Below are positions 33,975 to 40,728 of a DNA stretch of 58,201 bases, piece by piece. The translations under genes and the position numbers were made by a program. Each line of letters begins with the position of its first letter. Position 1 is the first letter of the stretch. Under the pieces are notes generated by a model, which had not been told where the DNA came from, did not search any database, and was given only the letters and a program-made list of their open reading frames with translations. This DNA is from RUG11462 sp036308645 (lineage in GTDB: Bacteria; Bacillota; Clostridia; Oscillospirales; Acutalibacteraceae): NCBI GenBank assembly GCA_036308645.1, contig JAXJVH010000018.1, positions 1 to 58,201 on the forward strand, read 5' to 3'.

Positions 33975-34154
33975 AATGCGAAGCATTGTATATCATCAAT
34001 TCCACAAGGAATTGCATATCATCAAAACGAAGTTTTGTATATCATCAAGCCGACAGATATGCACACCTAAAGGTGTGATGAGATACAACACGGCTTTGCC
34101 GTGTTAATGATATACACGCTGACGCGTGATGATATACCAAGCCTGTCGGCTTGG
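33975..34154. repeat. Hairpin array B (constant linker TATATCATCA), longer version
   Basis: The layout is that of array A with extra modules on the left: AATGC-GAA-GCATT (33975-33987), AATTCC-ACAA-GGAATT and AAAAC-GAA-GTTTT, each followed by GTATATCATCA or GCATATCATCA. The shared part then follows: the AAGCCGACAG outer arm, CACAC..GTGTG, AACACGG..CCGTGTT, ACGC..GCGT and CTGTCGGCTT. The nucleotide match to array A over the shared ~110 bp is nearly complete. Confidence 0.88.
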
Positions 34155-34156
34155 AT

Positions 34157-34190
34157 AAAAAAACTCCTGTTCTTCGGAACAGGAGTTTTT
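34157..34190 (-). terminator. Terminator of the five-tRNA operon
   Basis: The stem CTCCTGTTC/GAACAGGAG has loop TTCG, and a T run lies on the minus-strand exit side. It directly abuts the CCA end of tRNA-Cys and adjoins array B. Confidence 0.88.
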
Positions 34191-34264
34191 TGGAGGTGCC
34201 ACCCAGATTTGAACTGGGGATAAAGGTGTTGCAGACCTTGGCCTTACCACTTGGCGATGGCACC
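34191..34264 (-). tRNA. tRNA-Cys (GCA)
   Basis: The cloverleaf is readable: acceptor GGTGCCA/TGGCACC, anticodon loop CTGCAAC with GCA, T arm CCCAG-TTCAAAT-CTGGG, encoded CCA. Last gene of the operon. Confidence 0.95.
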
Positions 34265-34312
34265 GTTTTTGTAAAAAGGACGCAAAATTAAGTTTTTGCG
34301 TCCTTTTGTTTC

Positions 34313-34388
34313 TGGAGCGGATTACGAGGCTCGAACTCGCTACCTCAACCTTGGCAAGGTTGCGCTCTACCAGATGAGCTAAATCCGC
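34313..34388 (-). tRNA. tRNA-Gly (GCC)
   Basis: Acceptor GCGGATT/AATCCGC, D arm GCTC..GAGC, anticodon loop TTGCCAA with GCC, T loop TTCGAGC, encoded CCA. It is separated from tRNA-Cys by a spacer with the inverted repeat AAAAGGACGCAAAA/TTTTTGCGTCCTTTT (34275-34308), which could be an internal processing or partial termination site. Confidence 0.95.
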
Positions 34389-34457
34389 ATATAAAGAATA
34401 TGAAGCAAGATAAAAAATCGAGGCACTACTGAAAATCAGAAGGTTCAACATATTCTT

Positions 34458-34533
<76 letters not shown>

Positions 34534-34541
34534 AAATGTTT

Positions 34542-34618
34542 TGGCGACCCGGAAGGGGCTCGAACCCTCGACCTCTAGCGTGACAGGCTAGCGTTCTAAC
34601 CAACTGAACTACCGGGCC
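34542..34618 (-). tRNA. tRNA-Asp (GTC)
   Basis: Acceptor GGCCCGG/CCGGGTC, anticodon stem CTAGC/GCTAG with loop CTGTCAC (GTC), T loop TTCGAGC, encoded CCA. Confidence 0.95.
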
Positions 34619-34623
34619 ATTTG

Positions 34624-34699
34624 TGGTGGGAACAACAGGGCTCGAACCTGTGACCCTCTGCTTGTAAGGCAGATGCTCTCCCAGCTGAGCTATGCTCCC
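34624..34699 (-). tRNA. tRNA-Val (TAC)
   Basis: Acceptor GGGAGCA/TGTTCCC (one G-U), anticodon stem TCTGC/GCAGA with loop CTTACAA (TAC), T loop TTCGAGC, encoded CCA. First gene of the operon. Confidence 0.95.
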
Positions 34700-34768
34700 A
34701 TCGTGTGTCCTGTCGCACTGGGGTCGAGCGAGCGCCTTTTACGTTGCCCTCTCGTTGCGACGTTTGAT

Positions 34769-34797
34769 ATATTACCACATCGAAATAGATTTGTCAA
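34769..34797 (-). promoter_or_regulatory. Promoter of the tRNA operon
   Basis: On the minus strand a perfect TTGACA (34797-34792), 17 bp, TAATAT (34774-34769), about 70 bp before tRNA-Val. Confidence 0.8.
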
Positions 34798-34838
34798 CCC
34801 TTTTTTTAAATTTTTTTGAAAAATTTTTTCAATGCGGT

Positions 34839-34876
34839 TTTTAAGCCTTTAATAATACCTTAATAAAGGCTTAAAA
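34839..34876 (-). terminator. Inverted repeat after the Thr-rich lipoprotein gene, possible terminator
   Basis: A perfect 13-bp stem TTTTAAGCCTTTA/TAAAGGCTTAAAA with a 12-base loop, 15 bp after the stop codon. No T run follows on the minus strand, so termination is uncertain. Confidence 0.5.
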
Positions 34877-34890
34877 CGGGCATGCTAATA

Positions 34891-35307
34891 TTAATATCTC
34901 GGCGACCAAATTCCTTCGCTGTCGGAATATCCTGTGTTATTCTCGCTTGTCGTAAGAGCGGTAGTGGTTTTTGTGTTTGCCTTTTTAGTTGTTTTGGTAG
35001 TCTTTTTGGTTTTAGCGGTAGTGGTTTTGGTAGTTTTTTTGGTTGAGGTTGTTTTGTTTGTATTATCAATCTTTTCGGTTGTTGTCGACTCGGTCACATA
35101 AACTATTACTGTTTTTTTAGGACCGCTTTCGGTTTCTTGCGATACGGTTGTTTCGCTTTCGGTTGTTTTAATAGTGCTTGAGGGGATAGTATCAACTGCT
35201 TTTGTTGTTGTTTTATCGGTATCGGTCGAATCGCTGTTGCAACCCGCAACACAAAGACTTATTACCATACATAAAAATAATACTAAACTTAAAACTCTTT
35301 TATTCAT
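34891..35307 (-). CDS. Small Thr/Lys-rich lipoprotein
   Basis: A 138-residue protein with an N-terminal signal and lipobox VAGC (Cys23). Low-complexity Thr/Ser/Lys sequence follows (KTTKTTTAKTKKTTKTTKK around residues 90-108), and a non-repetitive end SDSEGIWSPRY. The Thr/Lys stretch would span the wall, like the tail of the PASTA kinase; the short conserved end may be the working part. Function unknown. It starts 4 bp after the methyltransferase gene, so the two share an operon. Confidence 0.75.
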   Translation of the reverse strand: MNKRVLSLVLFLCMVISLCVAGCNSDSTDTDKTTTKAVDTIPSSTIKTTESETTVSQETESGPKKTVIVYVTESTTTEKIDNTNKTTSTKKTTKTTTAKTKKTTKTTKKANTKTTTALTTSENNTGYSDSEGIWSPRY

Positions 35308-35311
35308 AATT

Positions 35312-36049
35312 TTACTCCTTTTTGGTTATATAAATTAATTTTTCACTTGTTTTTTCTGCTTTTTTATCAGTATAAAAATCCTTGATTTCAAGAATTTTTA
35401 ATCCTGCTTCGGCTAAAACTGCGGAAATTTCTTCTTCGGTATACGCTCTTTCGTCAAAATTTTCATGCAGTCTTTCGTATTTACCGTCGCTGTCTTTAAT
35501 AAAAAAGTCAAGATTAATATTTACAATGTTATTTTCACACAGGTTGTTTTCCCATACCATGAAAATATTTTCTTCTTCCGAAGTAAATATATTATCTCCC
35601 AAAACCTCTTTATGTTTATAAACGGTATTTACGTCAAAAATCATTAATCCGCCCGGCTCTAAAAAAAGCGAGGTGCGTTTAACCGCTTTTTTAAACTCCT
35701 CATAATCAATTATATGATTAAATGAATCAAGCGTGCAAAATACGGTGTCAACGGTGCCGTAAAGATCAAGTTCACGCAAATCCTGACATAAAAGTATGCA
35801 ATTTCCGCTTAATTTGCTTTGCGCTACCGAAAGCATTTCGGGCGAAGAATCAACCCCGATTACATCAAGTCCGTGTTTTTCAAGTTCTTTTGTAAAATTA
35901 CCGGTTCCGCAAGCGGCGTCGAGTACAAGCCGCGGAGTATGAGCATATTTTTTACAACTTTCAAGAATATTCTCAGAAAGCGCCGAATAGTCGACATCGC
36001 TGATAAGTTTATCATAAACCAATGAAAAATCACTATATGAATTACTCAT
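35312..36049 (-). CDS. Class I SAM-dependent methyltransferase
   Basis: A 245-residue soluble protein with the SAM motif LDAACGTGNFTKELEKHGLDVIGVDSSPEML (about 42-72) and motif II/III regions DTVFCTLDSFNHI and LEPGGLMIFDVNT. This matches the Methyltransf_25/YtkR-like small-molecule group common in Clostridia. The substrate is unknown. AAGGTCGGG precedes the ATG. Confidence 0.85.
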   Translation of the reverse strand: MSNSYSDFSLVYDKLISDVDYSALSENILESCKKYAHTPRLVLDAACGTGNFTKELEKHGLDVIGVDSSPEMLSVAQSKLSGNCILLCQDLRELDLYGTVDTVFCTLDSFNHIIDYEEFKKAVKRTSLFLEPGGLMIFDVNTVYKHKEVLGDNIFTSEEENIFMVWENNLCENNIVNINLDFFIKDSDGKYERLHENFDERAYTEEEISAVLAEAGLKILEIKDFYTDKKAEKTSEKLIYITKKE

Positions 36050-36085
36050 CTTTTTTCCCGACCTTTTTGCAATATGGTAGTATAT

Positions 36086-36114
36086 ATAATATCATATATA
36101 CATTTGAATGTCAA
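36086..36114 (-). promoter_or_regulatory. Promoter for the methyltransferase-lipoprotein operon
   Basis: On the minus strand a perfect TTGACA (36114-36109), 17 bp, TATTAT (36091-36086). Confidence 0.7.
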
Positions 36115-36273
36115 ATATAATACGCAGTCGCAAATTAAATTTTAAAAAAGAGTATTTATGCCTGTAAAAATTTATGTTTTTTGTGCAAAATAACCTCTGT
36201 GGGGATTTATTTGTTAATTTTTTGTCAAAAGTAATAAATTTCAAAAAAATCTTTATTTATTTTAAAAAAAGCA

Positions 36274-36303
36274 TTGATTTTTGAACACAATATGTAGTAT
36301 AAT
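36274..36303 (+). promoter_or_regulatory. Promoter for the Oad operon
   Basis: TTGATT (36274-36279), 18 bp, perfect TATAAT (36298-36303). About 75 nt of untranslated leader precede the first start codon. The rest of the 333-bp gap from 36050 is AT-rich, and I see nothing else in it beyond this promoter and the divergent one. Confidence 0.6.
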
Positions 36304-36382
36304 TACCACAATGTTGTATAAGGGGAAAATTTGAATTTTCTTTCCTATCGCAATAAAAATTTAAGTTTAAGGAGGCCGTTTT

Positions 36383-36718
36383 ATGAATTTTAATTTATTG
36401 AGCATTATGGACGGTTCAAGAACTTTAAGCACCGGATTTTCGCTCGGCGAAATGGGTCAGGTTGTAGTTCTCGGCGTAGGTATAGTTTTCTTCGGACTTG
36501 TCTGCATCGTACTTTTATGCTCGATTATGTCGGCTATCATGAAAGCTTTTGATAAGCCAAAGGCAGAGGACAAACCCGCCGCTGTTCCTGCAACTGTTTC
36601 GGATAACCAACCGATTGCAAACAAACAGGAATTAATAGCTGCGATTTCTGCGGTAATCGCAGAGGATCTGGGAACTGATATTGAAGCTATCAGAATAAAA
36701 TCCATTAAAAGAATTTAA
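36383..36718 (+). CDS. oadG: Sodium-pump decarboxylase gamma subunit (OadG)
   Basis: A 111-residue protein with one membrane helix (about 30-55, GQVVVLGVGIVFFGLVCIVLLCSIM), a Lys/Pro-rich linker and a conserved end ELIAAISAVIAEDLGTDIEAIRIKSIKRI. OadG-type subunits hold the membrane and carboxyltransferase parts together. First gene of the four-gene operon. AAGGAGG lies 9 bp before the ATG. Confidence 0.87.
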   Translation: MNFNLLSIMDGSRTLSTGFSLGEMGQVVVLGVGIVFFGLVCIVLLCSIMSAIMKAFDKPKAEDKPAAVPATVSDNQPIANKQELIAAISAVIAEDLGTDIEAIRIKSIKRI

Positions 36719-36745
36719 TTGTTTTAAAAGAAAGGTAGATTTATT

Positions 36746-37108
36746 ATGAAAAACTATAAAGTTATTGTAAACGGTACTGCTTACGAAGTAGCAGTAGAAG
36801 AAATTTCGGCAGCCGACGTTAATACTGCTCCTGCCGCTGCACCGGCTCCTGTCGCCGCACCCGCACCTGCTGCTCCTGTTGCCGCTCCTGCAGGCGGTGA
36901 AAAGGTTACTGCTCCGATGCCCGGCACAATCCTTGATGTAAAGGTTACTGAAGGACAGGCTGTTAAATCAGGCGACGTTCTTGTAATTTTGGAAGCAATG
37001 AAAATGGAAAATGAAATTCTTGCACCTTGCGACGGTACTGTTGCAGGTCTTTCGGTTACAAAAGGCGCTGCTGTAGAATCAGGCGCCGTAATTTGCTCTG
37101 TTGGTTAA
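36746..37108 (+). CDS. Biotin carrier subunit of the sodium-pump decarboxylase
   Basis: A 120-residue protein: a short N-terminal beta segment, an Ala/Pro-rich flexible linker (about 28-50), and a biotinyl domain with EAMKMEN, where Lys86 takes biotin. It carries CO2 from the alpha subunit to the membrane pump. In Klebsiella this domain is fused to the alpha subunit; here it is separate, as in glutaconyl- and methylmalonyl-CoA decarboxylases. Confidence 0.93.
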   Translation: MKNYKVIVNGTAYEVAVEEISAADVNTAPAAAPAPVAAPAPAAPVAAPAGGEKVTAPMPGTILDVKVTEGQAVKSGDVLVILEAMKMENEILAPCDGTVAGLSVTKGAAVESGAVICSVG

Positions 37109-37169
37109 GATAATCTTTTCTTAATACAAAAAGTTTGATAATTAAAAAATTAAGGAGGATTATTTTAAA

Positions 37170-38630
37170 ATGGAACAATTTCTTGATTCAATCGCTTCGT
37201 TTTTCAGTCAGAGCGGTTTTATGGCGATGACCGACTGGAGAACTCCTGTAATGCTCCTCATTTCTTTTGTATTGCTTTTCCTTGCAATCGTTAAGAAATT
37301 TGAGCCGTTACTTTTATTACCTATCGCATTCGGTATGTTGCTTACAAACCTGCCTATGGCTGAACTTTATCATCCTGAATTATTCGCCGGCGGTCACGTT
37401 CACTGGGATTTATTCGGCGGTGCAACAATTATTAATTCGGCTGACATTAATTCGAATTTGTTAAGTCAGATATTTGTTTCGCAATCAGGCGATGTGTTTA
37501 TCGGCAGTACCAGTGTTGTGTTAGGACATCTTTCGGATTTATCGCTTAGTGGCGAGGCATTTATCAGCGCAGGCGGTGCGATTTTAGATACCGCAGGTAA
37601 AACTCTTGCCGAAAACGCTACAATCGTAGTTGACCTTACAGGCGCTCATGTTGCAAACGGTATGTTATATTACGGCACTGCAGAAGTAGCAAACAGCGTT
37701 AGCGTTATTTCCGCAGGCTTGCTTGACTATTTGTACCTCGGCGTAAAACTCGGTATTTATCCATGTCTTATCTTCTTCGGCGTAGGTGCTATGACCGACT
37801 TTGAGCCGCTTATTGCTAACCCGAAATCATTGTTACTCGGCGCTGCCGCACAGGTTGGTATTTTCATTACCTTTATCGGCGCTGTTCTTTTAGGCTTCGA
37901 TGGCAACTCTGCTGCTTCAATCGGTATTATCGGCGGTGCAGACGGTCCGACTGCAATTTATACTACTTCAATTTTGAAACCTGAATTGTTAGGACCTATC
38001 GCTGTTGCAGCTTACTCATATATGGCGCTTGTTCCTGTAATTCAGCCGCCTATTATGAAGCTTCTTACAACAAAGAAAGAAAGACAGATTGTTATGAAAC
38101 CGCTTCGCAAGGTTTCAAAAAGAGAGAAGATTATCTTCCCGATTGTTATTACTGTTTTCGTAGCACTTCTTGTTCCTTCAGCTGCTCCGTTGGTTGGTTC
38201 ACTTATGTTAGGTAACCTCTTTAAAGAAAGCGGCGTTACAGAAAGACTTTCAAAGACAGTTCAGAACGAATTAATGAATATCGTTACAATCTTCTTGGGT
38301 GTAACAGTAGGCGCTACCGCAACTGCCGACGCATTCTTAAATGCTAATACCTTAAAGATTCTTGTAATGGGCGTTATAGCATTCGCATTAGGTACCGCAG
38401 GCGGCGTATTACTCGCTAAATTTATGAATTTGTTTATGAAAAACAAAATCAATCCGCTTATCGGTTCGGCAGGCGTTTCCGCTGTTCCTATGGCCGCAAG
38501 AGTTTCGCAGACCGTAGGTCAAAAAGAAAACCCGAAGAACTTCCTTTTGATGCACGCTATGGGTCCGAATGTTGCAGGCGTTATCGGTTCGGCTATCGCC
38601 GCAGGCGTTCTTATCGCTATATTTGGTTAA
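37170..38630 (+). CDS. oadB: Na+-translocating decarboxylase beta subunit with extra N-terminal region
   Basis: A 486-residue membrane pump coupling decarboxylation of carboxybiotin to Na+ export. Family landmarks are LGVKLGIYPCLIFFGVGAMTDFEPLIANPKS, GGADGPTAIYTT, SAVPMAARVSQ and HAMGPNVAGVIGSAIAAGV. Residues about 70-180, between the first helix pair and the conserved core, form a polar, beta-prone insert (DVFIGSTSVVLGHLSDLSLSG) not present in the usual ~370-435-residue OadB/GcdB proteins. It probably faces outside. AAGGAGG precedes the ATG. Confidence 0.92.
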   Translation: MEQFLDSIASFFSQSGFMAMTDWRTPVMLLISFVLLFLAIVKKFEPLLLLPIAFGMLLTNLPMAELYHPELFAGGHVHWDLFGGATIINSADINSNLLSQIFVSQSGDVFIGSTSVVLGHLSDLSLSGEAFISAGGAILDTAGKTLAENATIVVDLTGAHVANGMLYYGTAEVANSVSVISAGLLDYLYLGVKLGIYPCLIFFGVGAMTDFEPLIANPKSLLLGAAAQVGIFITFIGAVLLGFDGNSAASIGIIGGADGPTAIYTTSILKPELLGPIAVAAYSYMALVPVIQPPIMKLLTTKKERQIVMKPLRKVSKREKIIFPIVITVFVALLVPSAAPLVGSLMLGNLFKESGVTERLSKTVQNELMNIVTIFLGVTVGATATADAFLNANTLKILVMGVIAFALGTAGGVLLAKFMNLFMKNKINPLIGSAGVSAVPMAARVSQTVGQKENPKNFLLMHAMGPNVAGVIGSAIAAGVLIAIFG

Positions 38631-38643
38631 GGAGGACTAAATT

Positions 38644-40059
38644 ATGGCTAAAAATCCACTTAAAATTACAGATACCATTCTTCGTGACGCTCACCAGTCA
38701 CAAGCGGCTACAAGAATGCGTATCGAAGATATGATTCCGGCGCTTAAAGATTTAGACGAAATCGGATATTGGTCGCTTGAATGTTGGGGCGGCGCTACAT
38801 TCGACGCTTGTATGAGATTTTTAAACGAAGACCCATGGGAGCGACTCAGAACTTTGAAACAGCATCTTCCTAATACTAAATTGCAGATGCTTTTCAGAGG
38901 TCAGAATATTTTAGGTTATAAGCATTATGCCGATGATGTGGTTGACGCTTTCTGCCGTCTTTCAATCAAAAACGGTATCAATGTTATCAGAATCTTTGAC
39001 GCTCTTAATGACCCGCGTAACTTACGTCAGGCTATTGAAAGCACTAAAAAATACGGCGGTATTGCCGAATGTGCAATGAGTTATACAACAAGCCCTATTC
39101 ATAATGAAGATTACTTTGTAAAGGTTGCTACCGACCTTGCTGAAATGGGCGCTGATATTATTTGTATCAAAGATATGGCAAACTTGCTTTTGCCTTATGA
39201 CGCTTATTCACTTGTTAAAAAACTCAAAAAAGAGGTTGGACTTCCTGTTCATCTTCATACTCATAATACCGCAGGTACAGGCGATATGACATTGTTAAAA
39301 GCCGCCGAGGCAGGCGTTGACATTGTTGATACTGCGCTTTCACCGCTTGCAAACGGTACTTCCAACCCGTCAACCGAGGCTTTGGTTGCAACCTTGCAGG
39401 GAACAGACAGAGATACAGGTCTTGACTTGGCTAAATTCTCTGCTCCTGCCGCACATTTCAGAACAGTTGCAGAAAAATTAAAAGCAGAGGGTATTCTTGA
39501 TCCAAAGGTTCTTAATGTTGACGCTAAAGCGCTTTTGTATCAGGTACCGGGCGGTATGCTTTCAAACCTTCTTTCACAGCTTAAACAGGCTAACGCTGAA
39601 GATAAATATTATGAAGTATTGGCAGAAGTTCCGAGAGTTAGAAAAGACTTCGGTTATTTACCGCTTGTAACTCCTACGAGCCAGATTGTCGGTACACAGG
39701 CAGTTATGAACGTGCTTTCGGGCGAGCGTTATAAAATGATTCCTAAAGAGTCAAAAGGCGTTTTACACGGCGACTACGGTAAAGTACCGGGCGAAGTAAA
39801 TGAAGAAGTTCGCAAAAAGGCTATCGGTGATGAAGAGCCGATTACTTGCAGACCTGCCGATTTATTAGAGCCTGAACTTGAAAAATACAAAGAAGAGGCT
39901 AAAGACCTTGCTAAATGTGAAGAAGATGTACTTTCTTATGCACTCTTCCCACAGGTTGCAGGTAAGTTTTTGCAAGAGCGTAATAACCCTACTAAAAAAG
40001 AAGAACCCAAAGATGACAACGGCGTCAGAGTTCTTTATGTAGATGACGCAACTCTTTAA
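38644..40059 (+). CDS. oadA: Oxaloacetate decarboxylase alpha subunit / pyruvate carboxylase B-type carboxyltransferase
   Basis: A 471-residue cytoplasmic TIM-barrel enzyme: RDAHQS (14-19), metal-binding HLHTH (203-207) and the carbamylated-type Lys in CIKDMAN (Lys176). It transfers CO2 from oxaloacetate to biotin. It ends after the conserved C-terminal domain without a biotin domain, matching the separate carrier two genes upstream. The Oad-type alpha subunit and the gene set favour an oxaloacetate-driven Na+ pump over a methylmalonyl-CoA enzyme. Confidence 0.92.
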   Translation: MAKNPLKITDTILRDAHQSQAATRMRIEDMIPALKDLDEIGYWSLECWGGATFDACMRFLNEDPWERLRTLKQHLPNTKLQMLFRGQNILGYKHYADDVVDAFCRLSIKNGINVIRIFDALNDPRNLRQAIESTKKYGGIAECAMSYTTSPIHNEDYFVKVATDLAEMGADIICIKDMANLLLPYDAYSLVKKLKKEVGLPVHLHTHNTAGTGDMTLLKAAEAGVDIVDTALSPLANGTSNPSTEALVATLQGTDRDTGLDLAKFSAPAAHFRTVAEKLKAEGILDPKVLNVDAKALLYQVPGGMLSNLLSQLKQANAEDKYYEVLAEVPRVRKDFGYLPLVTPTSQIVGTQAVMNVLSGERYKMIPKESKGVLHGDYGKVPGEVNEEVRKKAIGDEEPITCRPADLLEPELEKYKEEAKDLAKCEEDVLSYALFPQVAGKFLQERNNPTKKEEPKDDNGVRVLYVDDATL

Positions 40060-40083
40060 TTTATTGTATTGAAAATTGTATTT

Positions 40084-40122
40084 AAAAATCCTACCGAGTT
40101 AAAATTCTTGGTAGGATTTTTT
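40084..40122 (+). terminator. Terminator after the Oad operon
   Basis: The stem AAAAATCCTACC/GGTAGGATTTTT has a 14-base loop that can pair further, followed by T. Confidence 0.88.
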
Positions 40123-40128
40123 AGTATT

Positions 40129-40327
40129 GGTTCTTTTGCAAAGGTTGGAGTGTAGATTGGCTCCCTCTGACGAGGGAACTATCGAGCGAAGCGAGACTGA
40201 GGGAGAGAAAAGCCAAAGTATGTATCTATCTTTATTCTTTCTCTCCCACCGTCACGGCAAAGCCGTGCCACCTCCCTCGTTAGAGGGAGGCGATAAGTGT
40301 TGAAATCCTAACATTAGGAATAGAACC
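40129..40327 (+). repeat. ~200-bp palindromic repeat (copy 3, complete)
   Basis: The same element as at 9998-10197, in the same orientation. Ends are GGTTCT..GTTGGAGT and TAGAACC. The central stem is shorter than in copy 2 (CACGGC-AAA-GCCGTG without the extra CCG), and the right hairpin has one changed loop base (GTTA). It lies 6 bp after the Oad terminator and ends 8 bp from the stop codon of the converging DUF6514-like gene. No clear target-site duplication. Confidence 0.88.
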
Positions 40328-40335
40328 TTATTATT

Positions 40336-40545
40336 TTAGATTTCAAAATCAACTAAAAAATCTTCAATAACATCGTTAATTTGGGTAGGCGACAGAGATA
40401 AATTATTGCAGAGTGAAACTAATTTTTCTACTTTTTTCTTTTCGGTAGAGATGTCTTTTATCTCTTTATCGGCATAAGAAATCCCGTAAGTATCGTGTTT
40501 TGTGTCGTTTTCGTCTGTTATTGTTGAATGATTCACACTATACAT
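40336..40545 (-). CDS. DUF6514-like small protein
   Basis: A 69-residue protein. The start at 40545 is fixed by TTAGGAGG 7 bp upstream. The pattern DTYGISYADKEIKDISTEKKKVEKLVSLCNNLSLSPTQINDVIEDFLVDFEI resembles the small Clostridial DUF6514 family; the match is from memory of the pattern and not certain. Function unknown. It has a near-perfect promoter of its own and abuts repeat copy 3. Confidence 0.65.
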   Translation of the reverse strand: MYSVNHSTITDENDTKHDTYGISYADKEIKDISTEKKKVEKLVSLCNNLSLSPTQINDVIEDFLVDFEI

Positions 40546-40593
40546 ATTTATTCCTCCTAATATTTTTGAGTGAATAAAATTCACGTATTAAAA

Positions 40594-40622
40594 ATTATAA
40601 GGAAATAAAAGGTATTTGTCAA
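40594..40622 (-). promoter_or_regulatory. Consensus promoter for the DUF6514-like gene
   Basis: On the minus strand a perfect TTGACA (40622-40617), 17 bp, a perfect TATAAT (40599-40594). One of the strongest promoters in the window, for a small gene of unknown role. Confidence 0.85.
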
Positions 40623-40665
40623 TATAAATATGAAAAATTTTCACATTTTTGTATGAATTGCAAAA

Positions 40666-40719
40666 AACAAACCATGATATTTGTGAAAATTATACACATT
40701 TATCATGGCTTGTTTTTAT
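40666..40719 (-). terminator. Terminator after the Rieske oxidoreductase gene
   Basis: The stem AAACAA(A)CCATGATA/TATCATGG(C)TTGTTT has an AT-rich loop, with T runs on both sides. It lies 10 bp after the stop codon. Confidence 0.75.
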
Positions 40720-40728
40720 TTATTTTAA

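Noticed and set aside
32430..34154. Hairpin arrays as CRISPR
   Set aside because: The constant part is only ~7-10 bp, the variable parts are palindromes instead of spacers, the linker flips orientation mid-array, and no cas genes are present.
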